Shown here piece after piece: positions 47,336-58,332 of a stretch of DNA of 64,000 bases. The notes below the pieces were generated by a model. That model worked only from the letters and a program-made list of their open reading frames with translations. It ran no database searches and had not been told where the DNA came from. The stretch spans positions 664,331,838 to 664,395,837 of the forward strand of contig CM062296.1 in the NCBI GenBank assembly GCA_031216915.1, given 5' to 3'. Each line of letters starts with the position of its first letter. Position 1 is the first letter of the stretch. This DNA comes from Pictodentalium vernedei. Lineage: Eukaryota > Mollusca > Scaphopoda > Dentaliida > Dentaliidae. A program made the translations under genes and the position numbers.

Positions 47336-48376
47336 AAAAACAGTCCAGAACAGGTAAATGACATTTATCTCCTCCCGTTTCAATTTAGGTATATCTACCA
47401 AGACTACATGGAACAAACGTTTACGACAAGCCTGCGAATTTTCCGATATAACCTTTAGTGTGGAACCCACTCCTGCATGTACGCTTTGATCGAATCATGT
47501 CATTTGTGGCATGCTCTTGAATGGTCTTCATAGGGGTAGTTTTTTTTCTTGTGATAGAAAGGTCTCGAAAAAAATGACTCAAGGATGCTCTCTCGTTTCT
47601 AATGATTAGAGCGCGTCGATTGTGCATCATCGAGTAAAATTTGAAGGTAGTTTATTAGTTAAAAGCGGCCCGAATTTCGACACACAGAATATCGAAGAGA
47701 AAATAATCAACCTAATGAATCCTCCATAAATCCTCATTGATTATCAATGAGGATTTTTCACCGCCTCAAGCCTCCCAAATCTCACACCCACGTAAGACCA
47801 GCGACTCACCCAGAATACTGCTTGCTTCAGGACCTGTGTATGGAATTTTCTCGTGATACACGCCTTATGTTCTGACAATTGGCAGAATTCTTTAGGGCGA
47901 GTTAGAACTAATTTTGCCCAATCACCAGTGCCCCTCCTCGCCTCTGGCGCTTTTCGCAACATGACATTTTCACAGACGAAAATGATGTTTGATCAAGTCA
48001 ACTTCCTGTGACAAAGGACTTGAATACTACAAGGACGCGGGGACTGTCTAAGTGTGTTCACTTCGATCAGACAGTGCATGATAAAGTAGTTTTGTTGAAC
48101 CAGAGGAGCGTGGAACTATGTCATTCAAAACTATAAACCCCTCCCCATACTTACCCCCCTCACATACATATAATATACGCGTCAGAGTTTGGAAGGGTTA
48201 ACTTGCAGCCATACTATCCACGTTTGTACTACAGTGCAATATCCATAAATTAGCCAAGCCCCACCCCTCTCCCAGAATAAATCGTCACCACGCCACTAAT
48301 ATACAACATTGTTCAGGACAAATATTTTCCACAAAGCATGCAATGGATAATACAGAAACATAACTTTAATACTTAC
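47336..48376 (-). other. Single-copy DNA; probable intron of the gene at 48377-48854
   Basis: No known repeat family of this window is recognised. A perfect donor GTAAGT (minus strand) lies at 48371-48376. Open frames at 47421-47630 and 47744-47962 show no galactosyltransferase motif, so the next exon is probably further left or outside. '(gatt)tatcaatgaggatt' near 47738 is a short palindrome. Confidence 0.4.
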
Positions 48377-48854
48377 TCAAATGTTTTGGCGTTTCTGGAC
48401 AAAGATCCAACGATTTCTTGGGATAATTTAAGGTCCTATTCATAAAAGTCTCAAACGTCCATGTTCCGGTTTTGGGACCAACATTATCAAGTTTGGCATC
48501 TTCTGTAGTTTTACTGAACGAATCATAGCCCAAAAGACTCTTATTCTTCTTGATACTAAATGTTTTCAAAGTTGAATTCAGCAGTGAAGAAATGCGTTCG
48601 GCATAGACTATACCCTTCATAAACCGTTGGTGGTTTTCGATTGACTGGACCTTTCGCTTTAGTAATTCTGCTATTCCTTTCTCAACTGATCTCATCTCTT
48701 GCCTATACGTCTGTTGGTGTGTCTTGTAGTGATATGGGTACCTGTTTAGTCTACTTGTGCGATGTACAATTAAAATTTGAGATAAAAGAATGATAATGAA
48801 GACCAGAATTAGCATTAACATGAAGAATGGTTGTACATCGGCTTTGCGGAACAT
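48377..48854 (-). CDS. First coding exon of a type II membrane protein, beta-1,4-galactosyltransferase-like
   Basis: The ATG has A at -3 and an in-frame TAA nine bases upstream, so the start is well defined. The 159 codons give a short cytosolic tail, a membrane segment at about residues 9-31 (FFMLMLILVFIIILLSQILI), a basic, helix-prone stem, three possible N-glycosylation sites (NKS, NST, NRT) and LDLCPETPKHL. In beta-1,4-galactosyltransferases a Golgi membrane anchor and stem are followed by a 'CPE.SP.L' motif, and the first intron falls near it. Here the exon ends right after CPETPKHL at donor A|GTAAGT, phase 1. Catalytic motifs (FNRA, DVD, WGWGGEDDD) were not found in the window, so the family call rests on one motif, topology and the intron position. 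Confidence 0.55.
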
Positions 48855-49638
48855 TCTACTTTACCCGAAAGATTTCGTCCAGAAACCGAAAGTTCTAGGT
48901 CAAACCGGTGAGGTGTGAACCCACCAAGAAAAGACCAACAGTCCCCCAAAACATGATGCACGGTTAAACACATGACAACACCCTAAAAAATCCCATTTCT
49001 AACAGTCAGTGCAGATGGTTAATCATTAGCAACACACTAACTGTGCGGAACGCACCAGTTTATTCCATCAAATAGTCAAGCAATCAGAAAACATCAGGCA
49101 AATTCACAGAGATCTTCCGACAGTTTTTAAGTACAGCACTTAATTCCACGGCAAAGTTTCTTTCCACTTGTATCCTTTTCAGATTCATAAAAACAACAAA
49201 AACACGTGTCTCTTTTTGTTCTCTCCAAACAATACACGCAACTTAATCAGAGAAATCATTTACCCTGATACTTTTCTGTAATTCTTCATTTCGTGAACGA
49301 AATTCGACAGAAACCTGTGTTCAAATCAAATTCTAATGCCCTCCCAATTAGCCATCAAAGTTGTCCTCTTACATGATGGTTCTTCCACCAATTACCGCAA
49401 AACTTCCCAAGTTATATCGAACAATCGATAAGCGATCGCTGTGGTGAATGAAATGGTAATTCTTAAATGGAAATATTGACATCATTCTGTACAAATTGAC
49501 GAGCCTGTGGAAACAACATTGGATGTCACATATAGTTTTGTCTCGCAAAAATATTACCTATTGATTGGACTACATGATTAAAGTGATGAAAATGATCCAC
49601 AACATGAAACTCCACTCGCATGACAGAGATTTAGAAAC
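48855..49638 (-). other. Upstream region of the galactosyltransferase-like exon
   Basis: Single-copy sequence that would hold the 5' UTR and perhaps a promoter or an upstream non-coding exon. I see no clear TATA box or CpG-rich block. No repeats of the window's families occur. Confidence 0.35.
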
Positions 49639-49876
49639 TTAACCCTTTAAAGCCCAGCGGCCTTTTTCCGACAAGGAGCATCATACGTCGTAACGTCATT
49701 AAATAGGATGGCTGCTAAAAATGTGTGGGGTGGACCAATCAATATTTTCAACGTGCAGGTCACAGGCTGCACGTTGAAAATATTGATTGGACTTCCCCCA
49801 AATAATGAATTTTGGACTCTTCTAATTGCTGCCATTGAACTGGCATGGAAGATACCACTAGAGTTCAAAAGGTTAA
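49639..49876. mobile_element. TTAA-E palindromic MITE, complete
   Basis: TTAACCCTTTAAAGCCC to 'agttcaaaaggttaa'. The centre (about 49734-49792) has arms 'accaatcaatattttcaacg' and 'cgttgaaaatattgattgg'. Same family as 4382-4879 and the truncated start at 63966. Confidence 0.75.
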
Positions 49877-50230
49877 GTGTCCAGGGGCGACGGGAGCTCA
49901 ATAGAAGTGTGTGTGCGTTCGAGGTGGACTGGTGGGGTAGAGGCACGTTGCGACAGGGGTTGGGAGTAGGCGTCTTTCGTGGTGTCTCACCCCAATAACC
50001 ATTATAATTTTCAACAGTTGGAAATTCGACGAAATCAATTTCTTCATGTTTTCAACTTTTCCAACCAGTCATTTGAATTTTCAATCCGTGACCACAGTTT
50101 TTTTCCGACTGATCGGTTGCGGTTACCGGCTTTAGTCATTCTCTGCTCGCCGACCCCGGATTCCGTTCAATTTCCAGATTCCAACATTTTAATTGACTGA
50201 CGACTGAATTTTTCCCTCACAATGACAGGC
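49877..50230. other. Single-copy DNA
   Basis: GC is moderately raised. An open frame at 49979-50200 (73 codons, plus strand) has no recognised motif. It may lie in a host gene near the possible exon at 50231-50302, but nothing shows it is translated. Confidence 0.3.
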
Positions 50231-50302
50231 TTCGCAAGGACGAAAGACTGGCGGCTATTCAGCCAACACCAACTTCTACTGCCAGTCAGCTTGAATTGTT
50301 AG
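50231..50302 (+). CDS. Possible small internal exon, function unknown
   Basis: A pyrimidine-rich tract and CAG-type acceptor ('ctcacaatgacag') precede, and AG|GTATTG follows. One frame is open and reads LRKDERLAAIQPTPTSTASQ then LELL. The composition looks coding and the sequence is not a window repeat. I do not recognise the protein; short splice-like sites also occur by chance. Confidence 0.2.
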   Translation, partial: FARTKDWRLFSQHQLLLPVSLNC

Positions 50303-50749
50303 GTATTGGTTGAATAGCTGTTAGTACTTGTGTAACCTGGTCAGTGTAAGGGAAAACTCATGGACCTACGTGTGGAAATGAAAATGCATTTTTCTTACGG
50401 ATATACTGACTAGATATTTAGACCAGAGGGAGGCTTCAGAATCCACATCAAGGGTTCAAACATGAAACATTTTCCCCAGGGGAGGCCCCCGGACCTCCAA
50501 TATTGAGAAGGAGATATCCCCACTCGAACAATCTCCCAACACGGGTCTGCGCCCTCTCGGGACATGCCTGCGACATGTCGTGTTGGGACCCCCCACCTCT
50601 AGTTGGAAGTCTAACTGATCACACACATTGAAGACCCTTTAGCTACGTCCCTGGTGGTGTGGTGTGCTGTGGGGGGGGGGGGGGGGGGGGTGCAAGGGTA
50701 GTCGGCATGAATGCTCAAGTCGCACAGGATCTACCGGTTGGCCCAAATT
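50303..50749. other. Single-copy DNA with a poly-G run
   Basis: Contains G-run of about 22 bases at 50671-50690. 'tctcgggacatgcctgcgac' region has higher GC. No gene recognised. Confidence 0.35.
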
Positions 50750-50963
50750 TTAATCCTTTACCCAACACGAAAGACAGACAACACTTGCAAATAAAATTCT
50801 TGAATAACTATTTTTTTTTCATTTTTGCGCCAAAAACATAGCTTATGACCCCCATTGGAATGAGCTCAACGGGACACAAATGAAAAAAAATAATGAAAAT
50901 TAAATGGTGATTTTTGTAAATAGTGCAGGCCGGTTTTGGCCGTTACGTTGAGTAAAGGGATAA
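50750..50963. mobile_element. TTAA-B MITE, centre shortened
   Basis: 'ttaatcctttacccaacac' to 'acgttgagtaaaggga'. 'gccaaaaacatagcttatga' is followed by only 'cattggaatgagctcaa', and the right palindrome arm is largely missing. 'ggccggttttggccgtt' near the right end is typical. Confidence 0.7.
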
Positions 50964-51130
50964 AAAAAATGCATCCGCCCTTTCCTTGATTCTCAAACCC
51001 TACCTTGATGAGAGCGAGGGAAGGCTCACCCCTACTCATACAGATTTTAACACCACCCGGGGAAAAGTGTTTAAATGTGCGTGGGGTGGATGCGAGGCAC
51101 CGGTTAATACAGAATATCTTCGAAAGAGGG

Positions 51131-51457
51131 AGAGCGGCGGTTCAGTGGTTATGAGTTTTGGACTTTAAACCGGAATGTCGGTGGTTCAATCCTGACCAGC
51201 AGTAACTGCGTTATGTCCTTGGACAAGACTGTTAACCCCAATTGGTCCCATGGGATGGGAAGAGGGGGTGGGGAGACGGTGGCGCTGTGTACTAAAGTGT
51301 ACTGCACGTCAATGGTGCACTTGCCTTCAACTGCTGTGAAGAGTTAGTAAGCTGGAGAATCTGTAAGGTGGTTCTTTCCGGGCTCTCCACTCGTAAAACT
51401 GTCCGACACGAAGTGGCCATGGCTGTTAAACGAGTCGTTCAACTCCAATAAACAAAA
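51131..51457 (+). mobile_element. Diverged tRNA-headed SINE
   Basis: Head with 'cggttcagtgg' (box A-like) and 'ggtggttcaatcctg' (box B-like), then 'tgtccttggacaagac', 'gtgtactgcacgtcaatgg' and 'caactccaataaac'. It shares the body of the other SINEs but is more diverged and has a short tail, so it is older. Confidence 0.75.
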
Positions 51458-52100
51458 CTTCGAAATGGCTGACAACGGACTATTCTGTCACGCTATATAT
51501 TATTATAATCTTTTATCAGAAAGTGTACAAATTCCCAACCATGCATTATTAGTAGGAATGTTGCGGTGTCTCCCTGGTTTGGTTTATTTTTTTTCTTCTG
51601 GTTGAAGCAGAAGAAATAGACCGAGCCAACCGGAGACGTAATCCATTGGCCAAATGTAACTAAATTTGTTTACCTATGTAGACAATATAGATAACATACT
51701 ATAAATATTGCAGCGACGCGAGGACTATTCTTCCTTGAGGACCACTATTTCGGCACAGTCAACTCCAAACCGTGCAATGATTAGTAAATTATTTAGAACG
51801 AAGCAAGGAAGAATCTTAAAACCCATCAGGATTCCAATCTTAAGTCAAGGACCTTGCCCAATCCAGGTATTATGCATTGTTGAACTTGGGAACAACGAAA
51901 CAGAATCCCGGAAAATGTCTCTTAAAAGGGCGCGTTGTGTTCAGTAAGTCGAACGTAGTAGAATATTCCACGACAATTGTAAGAAAGTGCATAGTGCACG
52001 AGAAAAGTGCACCATTTCTTTCAAACCCTCGATACGTAAACTATCGTGAAAATGTGTATCGCCTCTCAGCCAATTAGAGAAAGGGAAAGGTGAGGTACAG
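51458..52100. other. Stretch with no identified feature
   Basis: Open frames of 66-79 codons at 51708-52077 overlap in two frames; none has a recognised motif or splice context. Confidence 0.3.
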
Positions 52101-52340
52101 TACAGTCGCCGCGAAGTGGTCGTCATCCACGTGTGGTCAGTGAGGTCCACACATGCGTTTACAAGGTAATAAAAATCATCATCAGCATAATTTTAATTAA
52201 TGAAGCACCGGGTTGTACCCAGTGCTTCATTAATTTTTGTTTTGACGATTTTTCCTATAATTAATGTTTGAAATCTAATATTATTTTGTCCGTGGAAATA
52301 TTGCCCACCCATGAAAAGTGACCAATCCACGACGGCCGTA
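52101..52340. mobile_element. Tc1/mariner-type MITE (CAGTCGCC family), copy 3
   Basis: TACAGTCGCCGCGAAGTGG at the left and 'gacggccgta' at the right, TA flanked. The central palindrome is complete: 'taatgaagcaccgggt' and 'acccagtgcttcatta'. Confidence 0.8.
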
Positions 52341-52412
52341 CTGTATAATATAATATAATATAATATAATATAATATAATATAATATAATATAATATAACA
52401 TAATATAATATA
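52341..52412. repeat. (TAATA)n microsatellite
   Basis: About 13 units of a 5-bp repeat, with one variant (taaca), directly next to the TA of the MITE. It probably grew from that TA-rich junction. Confidence 0.9.
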
Positions 52413-52982
52413 ATATATTATAGGAATACCACCATTTATTATACGCTAAGCGATAGATTATCGAAAAAAATTGCGGAAAGATAGAAATCGTTTCCTCCTC
52501 TGTGAAGGTATATCACTGGAAATGATCAATGTGTTCTAAAAACGTATAATGAAAAGAAAGGCTAGTGTTTTGATTGGATACCGATCAATTCCGGCAATAA
52601 TTCAACACGTATTCACCTTGAATTGATGCCTGAAACCCGCCAGCTGAGTCAGTTCGCAAGACGCAACCTGTTCCAAGTACTGATCAAATCACTTCCGTGT
52701 ATCAATGCGCGCTGTTTACTTTCATGCATCAATTCAAGGTTGAAACGAGTGAAATTATCGATAGGAATAATCAGATTCTTATAAAAAGCGTATAATAACA
52801 AGAAAATCTAGTGTTTTGGAGAGGATACCGAAAATTATCTCACTCGTGACAGAGATAAATGGCAATTTTCACTCGCGCAAGCGCTCGCGGAAAATAAACA
52901 TTTGTCTCGGTCACTCGTGAGATAACTTTCGGAATCCACTCAAAAACACTAGATATCCTCTATATATCGGCACATTTGCAAA
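52413..52982. mobile_element. Fold-back element with 'actagtgtttt' arms
   Basis: 'ctagtgttttggagaggata' then 'ccgaaaattatctcact' at 52812-52850 is matched in inverse at 52915-52960. A third related arm ('ggctagtgttttgattggat') lies at 52560. Also 'ccttgaattgatgc' (52617) and 'gcatcaattcaagg' (52726) are inverted. Ends not resolved. Confidence 0.5.
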
Positions 52983-53211
52983 CAAGCCAGAAAATTAGCT
53001 GATGGTCATCTGCAAAATGAGGTACCCAGAGGGGAATTTAGTGATGCTACCCTGCACAGCAGGGTAGCATCACTAACTTTACCCTCTGTGAACCTCAATC
53101 TGAATCGGAGTCTCAAAACTAAACAGAAAGAGGTACCCAGAGGATAAATTGGCCCACTGTATGAGATAGCATCATCAAATGCAAATGTCAGACTGCTTAT
53201 TTTCAGGCCTA
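52983..53211. mobile_element. hAT-type MITE, copy 2, with 8-bp target duplication
   Basis: Ends CAAGCCAGAAAATTAGC and, complement side, 'taggcctgaaaataagcag'. Flanked by TTTGCAAA on both sides (52975-52982 and 53212-53219). An inner palindrome 'gatgctaccctg' and 'cagggtagcatc' lies at 53042-53069. Same family as 32224-32450. Confidence 0.8.
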
Positions 53212-53219
53212 TTTGCAAA

Positions 53220-53755
53220 CGCTCTGATTTTTAAACTCATTCTGTAATCATGTAGCATGTTATGATGACAATGCCCCCACTTCAGCTATTTTTGTACAGT
53301 CCCAGTCACAAATCAGAATGTATCGTTTGGGAGTTATTTTCACAAGATTATGAAAATTCTAATTAAACTTTTATCAGTTCACACACTAGAACGCCTTTCC
53401 CCGCAATAAGCCGAACGAGAAGGTTAAATTTGTAAAAACAAAAAAGCCCCAACTTCGCTTCGACGGGAATGCTTTTTACTTAAGTAATAGACGTACTTCA
53501 TGCCTCAAAATTTTCACATTACTGTGAATTTGTGAGTGTGTGTGCAGATAGGATGGTGGGTGGGTGGTATCATCCACACGAATTACAGATAGGCTGAATA
53601 AATTTTGTGTTGTCACATCCGATTCTCCATATATTAGAATCTTTAGAGGCTGAATCGAAAATGTGGTTTGAGCTTCCTACAGCTTTTCAGGTCAATCTCG
53701 TCCTGGCTTATTTACTGTGTTTATCTAAATTTTACCCACCCGCTCACTATTTATT
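53220..53755. other. Stretch with no identified feature
   Basis: No gene or element terminus recognised. A short (GGGT)n-like run lies near 53550-53565. Confidence 0.3.
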
Positions 53756-53953
53756 CATTGAGATTTAACGACAGCTGTTGTTGAAGACAAGCGCACCATC
53801 GACGTACAGTACGCCTTAGTACATAGCGCCACCCGTTCCCCGTGTGTGCCTTGCCCAAGGACACAATGCAGTTATCCCTGGCGGGCATCGAACTGTTGAC
53901 CTTTCGGTTTGAAGTCCAATTCCGTAACCACTGAGTCACCGAGCTCCAACCAC
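53756..53953 (-). mobile_element. SINE, tRNA head and partial body
   Basis: On the minus strand the head has 'gactcagtggttac' (box A-like) and 'acagttcgatgcc' (box B-like), then 'gtgtccttgggcaaggcac' and 'aaggcgtactgtacgtcgat'. The 3' half is missing. Confidence 0.75.
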
Positions 53954-54567
53954 TCACTGCTCTATGACAGATACCAATAAAAAAATTATGTAGCCCTCGA
54001 AAAGGAACACGCTGGTAATGAATTAAACATTACATCAGTATTTCACGTGACGATCAGTCACAAAACAGCAAGCACAGTATGCGATGTCGATATATTACAC
54101 GCTCAATATCTTCAGGTGTATGTAAATGCAAATGTTATATAGATAGTCCTATCTCACGAGAAAAGTTGCTTTAACTCTTGGAAGCCGGAAGTCGAGTTTC
54201 CTTGCCTGTGATGTAAAACGGCAGGTAATCTGGCTGTGACGGTTCGGCTATCTTTGGGCTGGGGGAGAATTAAACACTGAGCAGGTACTTCTAGTCAAGT
54301 GTCAGGCAGACGACACTTGACTAGAAGCAAGTCAGTTTTTCGCGGTATGTCATGTTCCATAAATTCATTCTGATTCACGGCTTGTAAGAGTTAAGGGACT
54401 CATAACGTTAGATTTATTTCTATTTTTACAACTCTTGAATATGTCACGCAGAACTAATGTCAACACCCTTTCTTTCCGGGTAGTTAATACGCAACCGACA
54501 ACTGGACAGGATTCCTACAGTCTCGAGAAGAAAAACATAAGGTCTTTCCATGAATTGCTATAGCTTT
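53954..54567. other. Single-copy DNA with a short hairpin
   Basis: At 54288-54327 perfect 16-bp arms (cttctagtcaagtgtc) flank an 8-base loop. No gene recognised. The hairpin has no MITE-like ends nearby. Confidence 0.45.
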
Positions 54568-54781
54568 TTAACCCTTTACCTAACGCAGACGATATCAAAA
54601 TTCGTTATTTTAAATATTATTTTCAAAAACTTTCAACAAAACCATATCATATGACCACCGACTGGAACGTGCTCAACGAGCTCATTCTAATGAGGGGGCA
54701 CATGATATGGTTTTGTTAAAAGTCTTTTAAATATATATATTACGCGAGGTGATACGGTCGATTCGTTTTTTATAGTGTTAA
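54568..54781. mobile_element. TTAA-A MITE, reverse orientation, diverged
   Basis: TTAACCCTTTACCTAACG then 'gcagacgatatcaaaattcg', which is the right-end sequence of other copies, so it lies inverted. The centre is 'ggaacgtgctcaacgagc'. The other end is decayed ('tttatagtgttaa'). Confidence 0.7.
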
Positions 54782-54869
54782 GGATTTTCCATGGCTTTTG
54801 CCAAAGTTTAATTCAGTCAACACTTTTTTTCTATTCTAACTAGTTATTAATTCATACATGTACAACGCT

Positions 54870-56126
54870 AACCCCGGCCACCTAAGTCCAACAAGGGTAA
54901 TAGCTGTAAAAGAAATACAGGGGGCACAGCTAGTTCGAATTCCCCTTCATGATATTATCACAAAATAGCCATATATTTAATTACGGGAAAACAATCTTGA
55001 ACCGATTTCTTTGAAATGTGGTGAGACAAGAAATGGTAAATGGATGACAAGAAATTCTTAAGTCCAACAATGACAATAACTTGTGAAGAAATACTTTGAC
55101 ATAGCTGCTGCTCAATCAAATTTATGATATCATCACCACAAGCTATGTATTAAATTTGAAAAAAAAACTTTTAAACACTTCTCTTTGAAATATGCTGACA
55201 AGCAATCTGACAAGTAAAGGTAATATGATGACAAGAAAGTCAAAGTCCAACAAGAGCAATAACTCTGGAAGAAATACTTGGACACAGCTGATTCGCAGTC
55301 CCATTCATGATATCATGACCAAAAAGCTACATGTTAAATTCGGGAAAAATATTTTGAACGGTTTTCTTTAAAATGTGATGGCAAGAAATTCTAATTCCAA
55401 CAAAGGCAAGAACTCGCGAAACAATTCTTGAACATGGATGGTGAGCAATCCAATTCATGATACCATCACCAACAAGCTATAGATTAATTTGGCAAAAAAA
55501 TCTTGAACGGTTATATTTGAAATATGCTGACAAGTAATCTGACAAGTAATGGCAATGTGATGACAAGAAAGTCGTAGTCCAACAGGACAATAACTCTTGA
55601 AGAAATACTTGGACTGAAGAAATACTTGGACACAGCTGGTTCGCAACCCACTCTTGATATCATCATCAAAAGATATATGTCAAATTTGGGAAAAATAAAA
55701 TGTGACGACAAGAAATTGTAATGGGATGACAAGAAATTCCAATAAGGGCAATAAATCGCGAAGAACTACTCAGACATGCATGCATGGCCGGTGCGCAATG
55801 CAATTCATGTCATCACCAACAATCTATATATTAAATTAGGAAAAACAATCTTCAATGGTTCTCTTTTAAATGTGCTGACAAGTAATGATGTAATAACAAG
55901 AAAGTCCAACAGGGCAATTACTTTGAAGAAATATTTAAACACAGCTGGTTCGCAATCCAATTTATGGAATCGTAACCAATAATTCAATGTAAAATTTGGG
56001 AGAAATATTTTGAACGGTTTTCTTTAAAATGTGATGGCAAGAAATGTGAAAGGAAGGATGGGCGGTCCAACGAACGGAATGCCCCCCCCCCCCCCCACAC
56101 ACACACACACTATATGGCAGGGGATA
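54870..56126 (+). mobile_element. HINE-3b: pearl/Helentron-like element
   Basis: Six or more core units (period about 145-190 bp) marked by 'agctatgtattaaatttg' variants at about 54967, 55140, 55327, 55472, 55670, 55821 and 55984, and by 'gtccaacaagggcaataa' variants. The 3' part has a C run (56082-56097), (CA)n and 'ggcaggggataa', the same end as HINE-3a. Confidence 0.6.
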
Positions 56127-56287
56127 ATCATATATTCCAAGCCAATAATGGGTGCGTCTGGCACTGATCCCTGGGAAGCTCCCCAAGAAATCTTCCCAAA
56201 GATCAATGTCTGGTGCAGGTATTATTCCGGAGACAGATAAAAAGACAAGACAAAAAAATATCGTTGCTATTCCCCTTGAAATCACAC

Positions 56288-56873
56288 AATGTCGATTCGA
56301 ATCGAATCTCGAATCAAATCGAGTCTATTATTCGAAATCCAATAGAACCTCCAATCGACTACAGGCGTATTGAAGTCACGACTGATAGAATATTTCAACT
56401 ACAACATCAAGACATTCCTTCCTCGATGGCATGCCTTGATGATGCAGTTGGAATATTATCCAGTAAGGGTTTTGTTCAAACACAGAAACGGGTGCGAGAA
56501 TTCTGTACTGGGCACTGTACGAGGCTAGCCGGTAGCAACCGTGAGCTCACCGTCGATATTGCTTGGGAACTTTAAATTTGCATTCGGCAGTGGTAATGAC
56601 TATTGAAACTGGAATTAACATGGATGGCAGCATGAGTATAGATGTTTTTTGTGTTAATAAAGCGGAAATTACACCCAGTCTTTATTTTGAACTTTATTTA
56701 TGTACAATTTCTTTCTCAGCTATACATTTTGTGAGACGACTAATATGACTACTACCAAGTGGAAATCCAGTGAAAAGATTCGAAGGAAAACGAATCGGAC
56801 AGCCGATTTCGAATCGAACCGAATACTAACTTAAGATTCGAAATCGAATCGAATCTCGAAGCTTCGCAGGGCC
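56288..56873. mobile_element. Element P with 'cgattcgaatcgaatc' ends, and nested repeat H
   Basis: 'gtcgattcgaatcgaatctc' at the left is mirrored by 'gattcgaaatcgaatcgaat' at the right, followed by 'cagggccctaacc'. Repeat H (about 56385-56640) lies inside, alignable in reverse with 11530-11820. Confidence 0.5.
56385..56640 (+). mobile_element. Repeat H, copy 3
   Basis: A hairpin 'caactacaacatcaagacat' against 'atgccttgatgatgcagttg' is followed by 'attatccagtaaggg' and 'cacagaaacgggtgc', as in the inverted copy at 11530-11820. Not coding. Confidence 0.5.
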
Positions 56874-56957
56874 CTAACCGTTGCCGACAAGGAGAATTTT
56901 GATCAAAACCAGGCAAGTAGTTTATTAAGATATTTTTCAAAGACTTTAGCAATCAAG

Positions 56958-57211
56958 TCCACTTTCCAAGTACCTTAACGAATCGGCCGAATCCGCCCGC
57001 GTAATATGCAAATTCAGCAGTTGAAAAATCTTATTTTTCAAAAAATTTCAACAAAACCATATCATGTGACCCCTCGTTGGAACGAGCTCGTCGAGCTCGT
57101 TCCAACGAGGGGTCACATGTTATGGTTTTGTTGAAATATTTAGAAAAATTTGAAAAAAATTATATTTAAAATAATAAATTTTGATATCGTCTGCGTTGGG
57201 TAAAGGGTTAA
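56958..57211. mobile_element. TTAA-A palindromic MITE with intact centre
   Basis: The centre is a long perfect palindrome, 'cgttggaacgagctcgtc' and its complement, inside 'catatcatgtgacccct' arms. The right end is GGGTAAAGGGTTAA; the left end has lost the CCCTTTACC form. Confidence 0.8.
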
Positions 57212-58282
57212 AAGCCGGGAATTTTCGGTTCAAATTCAATCACCTTTTAGAGCCACGTGAAAATCCTGCTGGGTGGCTATTCTAAGATATATTTTCGCGG
57301 CCAAATAAACGAGGGGAGGAGTAAAGTTATTACGAAGAAAGAGAAGTTCCGAGATATAAGGATTCATGTAGCACAGAAACGGAACGAAATATTTAAAAAT
57401 ACCAAGAGATCACACGAGTCGTCGATTCGTGTCGAAATTTTTTACTCTCCAAAAAGTTTCCAAAGAGCACTGTTTTGAATAAACTGCATTCCGCAACTGA
57501 ACGCGTGAAATTGTATGTGAAATAACGTAACGTCACATGCTGTCCAAGAATCTTCCGACTGTGCCTTTTACCCGCGAGCGGCTGCAGCAATCCTCTTTAC
57601 GCTGCTTTCCATGTGAAACAAATCAGTCTGTCTGTCTATTGGCACTTCCACAAGATTAGCTGTCGTTTGATTGACTGAAAGTAATGTGGCCACAAGTCGA
57701 TAGCTCGCCTCCAAAAGAAATTGAAATCTCCGAATAATGTGTTACCTTGGTAACACCAAGCAATATGCCATTTTTTTCTCCAATTTTCTTTTCGATCCTT
57801 GAGGAAAAAAATCACCAATTAAATATCGTCTATTAAGAAGAGAGAAACATCTATTGTTTCAACAAGTAATGAGTCTTTCCAACACTGACACTGGAGTGGT
57901 AGGAAATAATGTCTGCGCAGATGAATACAGTGGAATAGAACAAAAACCAATAACATTGCATGGACGTGAGTAGATATGGAATAAATGGCATAAGGAATCA
58001 ATACTTCCTCCGACACCCCGAGAATATGCGGAAATTTTCAAACATTAAGATTTGTTCTACTTCATCTTTAACATTCTCTTCAGTGGTTCCCAAAAGAAAT
58101 ATCTTTTTTAATACATAACAAATATTAGACTCAAGGGCGCCGAAAGCATCCGAGGGCAGGGAGGAGGCAGGGGTATCAAAATGGTGTATCAAAAAACTCT
58201 GGGTATGAGTGACCGGGAGTTTGCAACGCATCATAAAAAGTCCTGTGAAACTCTATAGTACTGACATGACATATTTCCCCTG
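57212..58282. other. Single-copy DNA, no confirmed gene
   Basis: A minus-strand stretch at 58035-58130 reads KKIFLLGTTEENVKDEVEQ. This is reminiscent of the FLLG region of beta-1,3-galactosyltransferases, but the frame goes on without any other motif of that family. Repeats of the window's families are absent. Confidence 0.3.
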
Positions 58283-58332
58283 GAGTGGAACAAGGTGCCA
58301 TCTGCAATGCTACATTACACCTTGTTCCACTC
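58283..58332. repeat. Hairpin with 15-bp perfect arms
   Basis: 'gagtggaacaaggtg' and 'caccttgttccactc' flank about 20 bp. A C run of about 15 bases follows at 58361-58375. No further MITE ends were seen. Confidence 0.6.

Noticed and set aside
57998-58234. Beta-1,3-galactosyltransferase-like FLLG motif (KKIFLLGTTEENVKDEVEQ)
   Set aside because: Only one short block matches; the following DxD and other family motifs are absent in this frame and its neighbours, so chance cannot be excluded.
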